NCBI RefSeq assembly: GCF_001039355.2
Contig: NW_019775292.1
Location: 306,331-370,330 of the forward strand
Origin: Lingula anatina
Lineage: Eukaryota > Brachiopoda > Lingulata > Lingulida > Lingulidae
Reading direction: 5' to 3'
DNA length: 64,000 bases
The notes beneath the pieces were generated by a model. It saw only the letters and a list, made by a program, of their open reading frames with translations. It was not told the DNA's origin and searched no databases. Position 1 is the first letter of the stretch, and each line of letters opens with the position of its first letter. A program made the translations under genes and the position numbers. This document shows positions 11,380 through 31,611 of the stretch, piece after piece.

Positions 11380-14300
11380 TTAGTGAGGGAATGACCAAAT
11401 ATAAATTGCACCATCCTCACTAACACTCACAATATATTGAGAATTAGGACATATCTTCACCTTGGTTACGGCCATAGCATGACCTTTACCAACATGGGTC
11501 ACTTTGCCATCATCATAAGACCATACCTAGAAAAATAATAACAAACATGAAAATGTGCATTATTCAGCAGAATATTTTCATACAATGAAATGGATCACAT
11601 TTTCAGCACCTTGTGTTTGACTGTCAGTCAACGAATTGAATTCAGCAGTTGTAATTGAAACATGAAACAAACAAGAAATAATTATAACTTAAAAGATAGA
11701 CTCTCTAAATAGGCTAATATGTACCTTGATCAGTTTGTCAGCACCGCCAGTGACAAAGTATTTGCCGTCAGCGGTTATATCCATGCCATTGATATCACTG
11801 CTGAGTGAGCCCTCCACCTCACGGATTGTGGAGCCGTCAAATGTTTCCCAGTATCCAATCTTCCTGTCTGTGCCACTGGCAATAATCTGGCATGGCTGTT
11901 GGTTTTGCCCGTGGTAGAAACACACACAATTGAACTGCGTGTTGGCAAAGATGATTTGACTTCTAACAAATCGCCTGAAAGGATAATATATAACTTTGAA
12001 ATATCATAACCTCTGCATATTAAATTGTAAAATAAAATTTATTTCAGATACTTCCAGAAAAACACTGTTCTGGGATAAATTTTGTTTTTGGTGGGTGCCA
12101 CAATGTTTACTACATGTAAGTGCATGCAATAAACTGTCCCAGCATCTTTTGTATAACCTTTGATAAATTCATCTGCTTGTTTCTCAGAAATGACAATATT
12201 TTCTCTTTCAAATTGTTTAAGTTTTGCAAGAATAAATCTGTAAAAGGATTTTTACAAGGTCATTATTTGGGATATGCTTTACAATTTCACTCACTCTAGA
12301 TCCCACATAATGCAAGTTCCATCCTTGCTGGCTGTGACGCAGGACTTGCCATCCTCTGTCACCTTGATGCAAGACACTGTGGCCTTATGTTCCTTCATTT
12401 CCCCCACTAGCTCGTTGGTGTAAGTCTTTCCTTTGTTGGTGTAGCATTCCTTGATCTTCCATACCCTCACCTGCCCTTCCCCGCCACCTGAGATTACATG
12501 CATTCCATCAGGGGTGAGAGCCAGCGCTGTGACTTCACGTTTGTGGGCTTGTTTTATGTCAAATATGAACTTCCCCGATTCTGGCAGGAAAAATCGGACT
12601 GAAGCATCACTCCATGCTGAAAAGAAAGGAACATTTGTGAATGAATTTAAAGTACTTCAGAAATGACAATTTTGTACCAGTAACAAGCGTTTGCTTAATT
12701 TGAAACGGGTAACTTTCTAAACTTACTGGTAAATTTGTATATATCATTGCTTTCCTCAATAAGTATGTCACATTGATTAACTGACATCAGTTACTATACT
12801 AAGTACTGTAAAGATTGTAAATTGTGAATCATACTTTACACAGACAACAGAGATTGGGGGGGGGGGGGGGGGACTTACCACTAGCTATATATTTGCCATC
12901 TCTCGAAAAGGCAATTGCATTGCAGGTCATATTTGGAACAACAATTCTGCGGAGCTCCTGGGTAGTTGCTCGATGCCAAATGCATATCTCTTGGAAAGAG
13001 CTTGTTCCAAACAACTCAGAGGTGCCGCTGTTAATGAATGAAATTAGAGTTTAACTATAATACAAGGGAAAAAATGATTGTACATGGCAGCTTCACTAAA
13101 ATTTCTGTTATCTGACCTTCCTTGTTTCCATTAATGGAATGTTTCTGCTATCACAGACAAACCTTGTGGACAGGAATGTCAAAAAGCTATAAATAGGCAT
13201 GCTATTTAAATATAATCATTGAAAAGAAAAGAGCTTATTTTTAAGATAAATATAAAACAAAAAATTAGCCTCACTATGGAAACTCTATATCTGTGATGGC
13301 AGGGTAGTGGGCAGTCCGAACCAATGTCTCTTTAAATTCACTGTGGTTGAACTGATAGATGTGGGATTTGCTTGTTCCACAGAAAAACTAGAAAATGGAA
13401 AAAAGGAGTAAAAAAACAAATAAAATTGTCTCTTTATTTATGACAGTCACGATTATCGTTTAACTTATTAAAGTTAAAAGTTGTAAATAAATATTTTGAT
13501 GGAAATATTATTGTTATTTTTATCAGCCACATAAGATTATCTTGTGGAACTTTGAATGACAGACAAATAAAATATGTGATTGCATTCTTATATATACACT
13601 TACTTGGTGACCTTCTCCTCGGAGTGCAATTGATGTTACTTCACCAGCCTGGTTAAGTTTTTTGCTTTTCCTATAAAAAAAGATTATTATATAATAAGCA
13701 TAGAATATGATCTTATATCTGGAAACGAGAGGTACTGATGAAACGCAATATTGACTGATGACATAACAACTGATTGTTTGACCAGTCAGAGAAAAGAACA
13801 CCTTATCAATCAGATGTCAACAATGTCAGATGACATTCAATGTTATCCTGGAGAATACTGACATTTGGGTATTAAATCATGTAATAAATCCTGATTTTTG
13901 CTTTTTATCTACATGCAGTTTTGACAACCTCAGCTTAAGTCAATAATTGCATTGTATTAATCATCATCACAATAACTGTAATTATTTTAAGCAGAATAAC
14001 AATGAGTTGCATACTTTGTTCTCTTGAAGGCGTTATCCTTTCCTTTCACAGTTGCCACAGTGCTGTCTCCAGCGCCAACTAAGATCTCTCCATTCTTAAG
14101 CAAAGCCATAGCAGTCACTCCTTTGCTAAACCTCTCCTTTTCAGGTCCAATGTACTGAAACATCTTACTGCCAACATTGATTCCCAGCAGATCCCCAGTT
14201 GTGGTTCCACAGTACACAAAACTATCATCATCAGACATCTAAAAAAATAGAATAGAATAGAATAGAATGGAATGGAATGGAATGGAATGGAATGGAATGG

Positions 14301-16738
14301 AATGGAATAGAAAGCAGCCTGTAAAGTTAACACTGGTCCCACATCAAATTGGAAAAAGCAAAATTGAAGCCAGTGAAAGTTTGTAAATTTGTTCAGTTAC
14401 TGGCTGATATAATAATAATAGATTATCATCAATTTTCTTCATGTATCATAATTCACTGCCATATATCTTTGTAAATCCTAGCATATCTATATAGCCAAAC
14501 AAAGAATGACAAGAGAGTGTTATATCCAATATTTTGTCCAACTTGTATAAATTGGTGTATTTTTTTATTTTTGTGACAAAATATATTGTAGACACATCAC
14601 AAAGCAAATGAATTTTACTTTTGTCAATAAAAACACATTAATATTATATGCTACACATCACTTTACTCAGCCTGGAATTAATACTGAAGTTTTCTACCAG
14701 ATCTTGGTTTTTCCTAAATTACTGTATACAGATAATTATACTTAAAAATTGTTTAAAACAAACTTCACCAAAGAGTCTCAAATTTTGGCAAATATACATC
14801 AATATTGCTTAAAAACAATATTTTGTCAGATTTAATGAATCATTTGAGAATACAATACCTGCATGCATCTGATATCTCTCTTCAGTTGCCCCATGCTAAC
14901 TTCTTCTGGTCTGATTTTCCTGTTTGTAACATCTAATGTCCAAACACGTAGTGTGCCTCTGGAATTGAACAAACCAATAATCATTGCTTAACTACATTCT
15001 ATCCTAAGGAATTATCTTTTTTTTTTTACCACTCATGTTATTATCACATGGAGAGCTTTAATTTGCCTTTATCATTTATGTTTTTGAGGAAAACATTTTA
15101 AAAAATGATAATTAGCTTACTTTAAAATATATATGCAATTCATTTTCTAATAATCATACTCACAATCCAGCAGAAACAAAAAGGTCATCTCTGTTGTTTG
15201 CAAAAACCACACAACTTGCACTACCAGCACTAAGGACCTGTGCAGGAGCTCCACAGATGGCTTGCTTTGTTTCAATATTCCATACAATAATGCTAAATAA
15301 AAATAAAAATAAAAAAATGAAAACAATAATTTGACTTCCTTTAAATATTGTCATTCCCAGTAATAAAAGACCAATAAAAAAAACAGACCATTTCAATTCT
15401 ATGGATTAAAATATGTTATTATTTATTTAAAATATTTTTATAAAGAAGATTTTTCTTACCTCCCATCATCTTGACCTCCTAGTGTTACCAAGTACAAGTC
15501 GTTAGGAGAGAAAGCAAGAGCTTCTATTTTGACTTTGTGCAAAGAACATTTGCAGTGCTTTACTCTCTCAGCATAATTCCAGATAATGACATCAGCCTAA
15601 AATTAATTATGAGTACAATTTTAATATCTTAGCTATCAACAAGCATGTAGTTATAATGTTTTTCTCAAACTAATTTGCTCATTAAACAAATAATATGACT
15701 GCATTATTCATATGGATTATCTATCCATTCTAAAAAAGGCCAATGTCCTTTCTAATTAAGTCAAAAAGATAAACATTAAGATTATGACCTACCCCAATGA
15801 AAGGAGGGTGACAAGGATTAAAAATAACAAATAAACATGGCAGTAGAAGATGAGACAGCCAATATCATAAGGAGTCTTAACAAGTTTATCAATGCACTTA
15901 CTGCAAATCCCATGTATGTCATCTGCCCAGAAGCTATATATTTGCCACTTTTAGAAACGGCAATAGTGGTCACTTTATTAGTATGTTCTGAGAGCAACAC
16001 TTGTTCCTGTGTTCCAATGTCTTCAATGATAACTGTGTCTCCCAATCCATAGATCAGGTTTTGTCTATCTGGATGAACTATCAAACCACCTGGGATTGTT
16101 CCTACCAAATAAAAAAAATCATACCGTAACCCATAAAATCATACCATACATCCTTATCATACAAGATTATGAAAGGGTAGTTTTTACCCAAACAGTGGAA
16201 ATTAGTCATATTAGACTTCTGCTTGTGTTTTAGCAAAATTATGGGAAAAATTATTGTACTCATGTGATTTTAGTGGCTAATGGCATTTTGGTAGTCTATA
16301 TTGATTGTTCTAAGAATAAATCATTTATAAAGTTATAACGGATCATGACATGGACATAGTGGGTAAACTGGCATACAAGTGAGGTAGAGCCAATATAGTA
16401 GATATATTTCGCAAATAAAATTGGTTTCAGATCACCTAAGATCATTTTAAAGAACGTAAATTTAAGGGGGCGGTGAACTAAATATGATGAGTAACAAATT
16501 TATGTGTACATGGGGAAAATATCCAGTTCTTTTTTTTCTGTTCTAAAACCAACGCCTGAACATCACTGCCATGGCATCAGTTAGGTCTTCAATGTTCAAT
16601 GGAGACATCATTCCACTTGTGAAACAACATATTAAAGAAGTAGATTTCAGTCCTATACTTACCGTCAAATCCTATCAGTGATAACCTTTGCAATGAGCCG
16701 GGATCATCACCATTAGCTATTGGGCTCTGTGCAGCCAT
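11380..16738 (-). CDS. CFAP52: Cilia- and flagella-associated protein 52 (WD40 protein, WDR16)
   Basis: CFAP52 is a WD40 protein located inside axonemal doublet microtubules (a microtubule inner protein) and needed for motile cilia. Twelve exons: 16738-16663, 16101-15902, 15596-15460, 15292-15164, 14958-14859, 14238-14015, 13670-13604, 13387-13275, 13027-12879, 12616-12295, 11974-11725, 11526-11380. They sum to 637 aa (human 620), all GT-AG. Diagnostic segments: NKVTTIAVSKSGKYIASGQ, GSLSSDINGMDIT, IASGTDRKIGYWE, SGGGEGQVRVWKI, TASKDGTCIMWDLE, RIVVPNMTCNAIAF and SIALRGEGHQ. The whole protein is WD40 blades, as in the family; the last blade ends VSEDGAIYIWSFPH. A possible RFX X-box lies about 80 bp upstream of the start. 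Intron 5 carries a GGAAT satellite and the intron after exon 9 a long homopolymer next to the donor. Confidence 0.97.
12857..12872. repeat. Homopolymer G run beside CFAP52 exon 9 donor
   Basis: A run of about 16 G on the plus strand (C on the coding strand) begins just after the GTAAGT donor at 12878. Confidence 0.9.
14246..14314. repeat. GAATA/GGAAT pentanucleotide tandem repeat
   Basis: Thirteen or so 5-bp units, first AATAG then AATGG then AATAG, start about 8 bp from the acceptor of CFAP52 exon 6 and lie in intron 5. Confidence 0.95.
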
Positions 16739-18631
16739 ATTTTTGGATTAAACTTAATAAATATAAGAATTGATCAAAAGCTACAGTCTCTCGATCGCCT
16801 CCACTGCTCAAAATTGTTGTTGTTATTAGCAACGCACTTATACGCATGCGCAGATACAGTGTCGAGCACATCTAACACAATCAAGAGAAAGGATATTGGG
16901 ATACTGACTGCATTCGTGTTTTTGGGATACTGACTGCATTCGAGTGTCTTTGCGTGTACTAAGATATCCACAGTAGTACGCGATACCTAGTCGCCGGCCA
17001 CATAAAAATAAACAACGGACATGAGATATGTTACTATGATATGTATGTAGGGCCATAGAAGTAGGGCAATAGAAATGACGTTTTAGTCTCGTGCTGCCTG
17101 TAAAACTTTTTTTGGTGAAGATCGTAAGGGGTCCCGCCTTATAGCTTCAACATACAAAAGCTAAGAGAAATGAAAAATAATATCGAGTTTACCTCTTGAT
17201 ACATTTGCTTCAATCCACATTTATTTGTAGTGCAGAAAAAGAAAGAAAAACATTTATTCACTTTGGGTTATTTTTATTTTTTATATAATAAACATTGAAC
17301 AGGCCTTGTTATCATGAAATATTCACTGAAATTAATGACATACAGTAACAGGGTATAAACTGTACAACAAATCCTTTATGCCACTGTATGACAGCAGGTT
17401 AGCAACATGCTTTACACCACCATACCACTACATTAAATGTATATTCATAACAATGTTATCCCTTCTTGTTCAAAAAAATGTTTCCACATTCAAGTCTTAA
17501 AAGACATTCTACATCATAGGGATCTTGTTTTTCTGAAATGTTTTGTTTCAAGAAATTTCAATAATACTGTTATTTATACTCACACTACCAATAAGTTTGC
17601 ACAGTCCCATCAAACCAGGAGAATAATAACAATACATTATAATCTCTTCTGCATAAACCGACCAATTTCCAGACTTGGTTAAACATCATAAAAAGGATAC
17701 ATTAACATTCTAAAAATGCATCATTGTATTTTGTATAAAACAAGCATTGTTGGTATAAGATTTGTACAAGTAAAAGATACATTCCAGGGTTATATTGTGC
17801 ATACAGTTAAACTGCTTCTAACTAAATCATTTGCAATGTACAAACATTTCTATTCCCTCCCTTCATGTACAGGTGGTACATTTTGCCATTCCCCCTCATA
17901 TCAATTATCCCAATTTTTGTTACTTTGCAACAATTATTCCTCTACCTAACACCATCTCCTCTGATCTGTCCAGTTCTCAGACACACTTCACCAACACAGT
18001 ATCCATCTACACAACTAAGCTTGGCAATGACTGACTTGTACAAAACAACTACACTTCTTTTCTTACACACGCACATGTTCACTCTGCTGTATGCTTTGAT
18101 CAGGGACTTGACTACCCCCATCTTTGTCCAGCCTCCCTTTATGCCAGAGCAACTACACTTTCCATATCCAGGACACCTAGTACAACTTAGGGTAACTGAA
18201 ACTGACCTTTCTTTGGTATAGTTGTTTACACATAGCGCAAGAAAATTCAAACAAAATGTTGTTCTTATGCAGGCATACATAACAAAGACAGTAATTGAGC
18301 TGCTGAATTTTGATAAAACCAAACAGAGCAAACTGGAAGGGGGACCATCAGAGTTCATGTATATGTGAATATTGATCTCTGTTCAGAGAGTACATTGTCC
18401 TTAGCAACAGTTTTCAATTATTTGATTCTGAGCACTTTTGTAATTCTATAAACTGTACAGAAGCTGAAGCTAGAATTAAGTAGGACACTTGCTGGCATAC
18501 ACAACACTGTCTGTACTGTCCACTAACACTGCTCATGAGGAGGTGTGTCCACATCTTGTCACAACTGGAATGGCATTGGATTCCATAAGACTTCCACATC
18601 AATTTCAATAAAATAGGGCCTGCTGCAAACC
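16739..18631. other. CFAP52 promoter and FOXK 3' untranslated region
   Basis: The two genes are tandem on the minus strand. Sequence near 16740-17060 should hold the CFAP52 promoter. Most of 17220-18631 is probably FOXK 3' untranslated region, with minus-strand AATAAA candidates at 17253-17258 and 17220-17225. Several open frames here show no family likeness and were not called. Confidence 0.45.
16819..16833 (+). promoter_or_regulatory. Possible RFX X-box upstream of CFAP52
   Basis: GTTGTTATTAGCAAC, an imperfect palindrome with a perfect right half (RGYAAC) and two mismatches in the left half (GTNRCC) with a 3-bp spacer. It lies about 80 bp from the start codon of a ciliary gene, where RFX sites are commonly found. 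Weak on sequence alone. Confidence 0.35.
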
Positions 18632-27097
<8,466 letters not shown>

Positions 27098-29821
27098 ATG
27101 GAAGCACAGGTAGGATTAGCAAGCAGGGAGATGCCTCCCGAAAGGCCCACGGTTGTTACTGAAGTCAACCCGGTTCGTATGGAAACTACGTACACAGGCA
27201 ATACAGGCAATGATCTTGGTATCGCGACCATGGGTTACAGAGCTGCTAAATACAACCCTCCCGAATGGCATGAAAGTAATTATGCTAAATATTACCAGTC
27301 GTTTGCCGATCGCGACAACGCAGAGAGAGTGAGGCACGAGGGAAAGAGAACGGACAAGGAGACGGAAGCGACCACGAACAGAACACAAAACGATGTTACT
27401 AAGAAACTACAGGAACGTGTCCATGATATCAATTTTTGGAAATTTGAATTGAATCGTGAGATTCAGGACATCATTGCAGAGACTGATTTGATGCTTGCTC
27501 AAAAGAAGCGACTTGAAAATGCTTTGGCTGCCACAGAAATTCCTCTTCACATCTCCACGGACAACTTAAACGCCAGGCAGAGGCGCCAGACAATTGATTT
27601 GGTTCAGGATGAAGTAGAACTGGCTTTACTTAAGGTAAGATAACATTTTAAATAATAATTTGTACAAGGATGTAATATGTATATCAATTATAATAAAGCG
27701 CTACCTATTTATTTCGTTTTTCTTAAGCCCATTCATTCATTCGGAATTCTACTTTTAATGAATGGATGGATGGGCTGATAAGAATCCTTACTTTTATTTC
27801 TTTATGAATTTGTTTATAATTCCCTTGAATATAGTTGTTAAACTTTAGCAAATCATAGATGGGCCAGTTGTAGTATTATTTTGTTTAATAGTTTTTAAAA
27901 TGACAAAGTTTTGAGCGTTACAGATTTCGTAAAAGCAGTTTCATTTTCCTTACAGGAAGTAGAAATCATAAACAATGTTCAAGATCTCCTTAGAAAGACC
28001 ATAACACAAGCGGAAAAACAAATAAGGTAAGTTAATTTCTCTGGGGAGACATTCCACCCATCATTTCAACAGATTTATGTGATAAACCAGAGGCTAAATA
28101 ATGAATCAATTTGCAATTTACTCAACTTAAAAGAGTAGAATCTTACCATTTATTTTCCACTTTCCAGTGCTAACCGTGATGCTAAGCAGAACCTAGAGAT
28201 GGACTGGAGTGATAAATTGGAGGCCTTTCAGATTGACACGGCTAGTGGTGCCCTGAGGAACACACACACCCACAAACAATTCTATGCCGGCTCTGCCAAG
28301 TTTGAAGAAATGTAAGTCAAATGTATCAAATTCAGAAAAAAAACATTGTATTTAGAATCAGAAAATAAATGTTAAATATTAAATGTGCATCACCAAATCT
28401 GTAGAATCAGAAACTAAATGCCAATGTGTATCACCAAGTCTGTTTTAATCTAGTATGTTAAACAGGTATATTCTTGATTAATAAATTACCCTGTCATATG
28501 TTACAGTCAGTCAACCCCTGAATCTTGGGCCCAGTTCACCCATGACAACATTGTGCGTGCTGAGCATGAGCGCATGGCTTCTATCCAGTTGCGCACACTG
28601 ATTGATAACGTGCTCCAGGACACATCCAGAGACATGCGGGAGCAATCTGACACTGTGGACGTGGCCTTCCAGAAGAGAATCCAAGAAATGCAGGATGCCA
28701 AACAGAAGATGGAAGAAAATCTGAGCAAGGTAAGTGATTTCCTTAATTTCATAAGTTTTTGTAGGTTCTGTATCTATTATTTTTTTTAATAAAATAGTTA
28801 TTACACTTTCCTTGTCCATCTTGAATAGAAAGTTTCTTTTTCATCAACATGTTAATCTTTATATCTTTATTATTATAGTTTAAATGTCAGGAGGTCACAG
28901 TCTAAAATAATAATAATAATAGTGAAATTAAAATAATAATAGTAAAAGAAACACTGATAATGATATAGATAATACATCCTAAAAATAATCTTGATGCAAT
29001 ATTGATGTCAATGTCTTTTGCTTTTTTCAGATTTGTGATGAGATTGCTCAGCAGGAGCGTAACATTGCTGCCATGAAGCAGGCTATTCGCAACAAGGAGA
29101 ACCCAATGAAGGTTGCCCAGACCAGACTGAACAACAGGACCTTCAGACCTGGAGTGGAGCTTTGCAGAGATCCAGTGCAATACAAGTAAGAGCTTAACAA
29201 CTGACCCAAGAAGAATAAAGAAAGAAAAGAAAAAAATTGGCTTTTGGCATCTTAATTTTAATTATCTTATTATTATTATTAATTTTTTTTTGTAAATTAA
29301 ATTGTTGTATAAAAATATACCACTTTGAGATTGAGTAAATACCCCTAACCAAATAACAATCTACCTTCCCTAACAGAAATATAAATAAATAGCATGGTAA
29401 ATAAGTATGCAACATAAACTTGATTTAGTTAACCACCTTGATAAGTCACACGGTAAACAAAGATTACTTTCCCTTGCTGAAAACATAGGTAACAAACTAA
29501 TGAAAGTAATTCAGAAATAAAAAAACAAATAAAGGAAGAAGTTTTAAAAAATCAAACTTAAATTAATTTCTAAAAATCATGAATCTTTTTCCCTGCTTCA
29601 GGCTTGTTGGTGAAGTTCAGGAAATTGCCCAGTCTGTGGATGCCCTAATGGAACAGCTGAATGCAGCAGAAAACTCGCTCAAGGATCTTCAAGACAACAG
29701 GATGGCCCTGGAGAAAGAGATCTCCATCAAGGCTAATAGTTTGTTCATCGATAACGGGAAGTGTCTCACCGTACGCACACGCTACCCGTCCACACTCAAG
29801 TTGCAAGGATATCAAGAGTGA
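27098..29821 (+). CDS. TEKT4: Tektin-4
   Basis: Tektins are coiled-coil filament proteins lining the A-tubule of ciliary and flagellar doublets. Six exons: 27098-27634, 27956-28026, 28168-28311, 28507-28729, 29031-29185, 29602-29821, all GT-AG, 449 aa (human TEKT4 435). Visible: GYRAAKYNPPEWHESNYAKY and QSFADRDNAERVRHE near the N-terminus, LMLAQKKRLENALAATEIPL, EMDWSDKLEAF, the tektin signature nonapeptide as RPGVELCRD in exon 5, and the C-terminal SLFIDNGKCLTVRTRYPS followed by LKLQGYQ. The pattern AAKY/EWHESNYAKYYQSFADRD favours tektin-4 over tektins 1-3 and 5. The open frame extends seven codons upstream without an ATG, so 27098 is the natural start. A plus-strand AATAAA at 30281-30286 fits its 3' end. 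Divergent from FOXK. Confidence 0.95.
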
Positions 29822-31611
29822 TTAGGACAAACTTGTAATAGACTGATCTGCATGAGTCAAAATTAAATTATCAAAAGAAACATCTCTCACAATCATTTTA
29901 TACAAAAAGATATTTTATATTAGAAACTGCCTGCTCAAACCATACTTTACAATACAAGGGCATAATAATAAACAGATGTCAGCTGAAGTAAAAGAAGTAC
30001 CAGTGTTGAGAAGTCATTTGTCTAAAATCCATTGTTGCTAGTATTGATCCCTTTCTATTATTCATCACAAATTCTCTCTCTGTATTGACTAATCTATTGG
30101 TGAATTAAGGTTTAGTACTTAAAAACTGTTCTCAAGATCAATGGAAGCTGGCACCAGCTTAACTAGGTGTTGCTTAAATTTAGTAAATCACATTTGTTGT
30201 AAATGTAAATACAATGGTTTCTTCACTGCTGCCTGAGAGCAGACAATGTACAGGTGTGATGTGATGTTCAGCATTTGCTCAATAAAGTGTACATATAAAT
30301 ATGTAATCCTAGACTTTTTTAATTTATTATCAAGATTTATTTATTATTATTATTGTCTTTTGCCCATTTATCAGAATTAAATCTATTCTTAACATAGTCC
30401 AAATCTAAAGAAGTTTAATTCAAGTTGTGGTAAGAACTTTTAAAAACCTTCCAGACACAGGATGTTGGGGGAAGGGTGTCAGAAATACCTGCAGACTAGC
30501 GAGTGCAATGCGGTAATGAATAGAAAGTGAAATTAATTACTTATGGACATCTTTATGGTTCTTTTCTTTCAAGTTCTGTCAAATTACCATCTACTGAAGA
30601 AAAGTATGAATTTACTATGCTTTGCATGTAACTTTTAAGACAACATTTTCAGCAAATAGTTTCATCCTCATCACTTAACAGTAAACTCTACCTCACTTGG
30701 ATTTATGAATATTTCTTAGTCTCCTGAAATAACCCCCCTTTTTTGACAATTTTCATTTGGGTCTTGGAAGTAGCATCAAAAGATCCCACCTCCTCCCCAA
30801 GGTAAACAAAATAAGAACATAAAGGATATCAATTTATTCCTCAGGAAAGATTGCACAATCTTACTGCCAAATTATGTCTATCTACAATTCTATAAAGTAA
30901 CATCTTACAAACAATATAAATGTAAGATTCCTTCTCATTTGGATCAACTTCCTGACAACATTGTGACAAACTTGGGTCACACTAACCACAAATGTGTCAC
31001 AGAAATAGAAAAACATCAATGGATGGGTAAATCAATCTTCAAAGTGTAACAGAATAGCTTGCAGAACTGTTTGTAATCATTATCAACTTGAAATTTGTGT
31101 ATCCCTTTATGGGGTGATAGATATATACTAAAAATATACATCTCTGTGGCATCTGGAATCTTAACACCATACCAGTGGACACTGTGATGTGTGGATGTAT
31201 TAAAATACACCATAATGTCCAACATATAAAAGAACTTGCCATATTTCAATAAAAAGATGGCTTAAAAAATTTTTACATTTAGTCCTGGTCATTTAAAACA
31301 TCGGCATAGTTGTAACAGTAATTCACTTCCATTGTGCCATGTGCTGTTCTGACATTCTTTCAACAGAAAGTTTTCTTCCATTTCCTGAGGGAAGGACATT
31401 TTTAACCAAATATGTGAATACCACTAATCCTTATAAAAAAGGGACTTCAATAAATCACCATGCCAAGCATTTTCACTATGTTTTGAATCTCCTCAATTGG
31501 CTCATGTTAGAAAGTTACCCTCCTTTTCCTGTGGGAAGGACTCTTTCACAGGCATGTGAACGCCACAAACCTTTTATAAAAAACAGTCATAAACAGTCTG
31601 TCATATACACA
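29822..31611. other. Convergent 3' region of TEKT4 and SAFB
   Basis: Both 3' untranslated regions lie here. TEKT4 poly(A) signal AATAAA at 30281-30286; a minus-strand AATAAA (TTTATT at 30833-30838) is a candidate for SAFB. No exon or element recognised. Confidence 0.5.
30281..30286 (+). terminator. TEKT4 poly(A) signal
   Basis: AATAAA followed by a GT-rich stretch, 460 bp after the TEKT4 stop codon. Confidence 0.55.

Noticed and set aside
17437-18358. Several open frames up to 138 codons on both strands
   Set aside because: They overlap the inferred FOXK 3' untranslated region, lack splice-consistent extension and show no recognisable domain.
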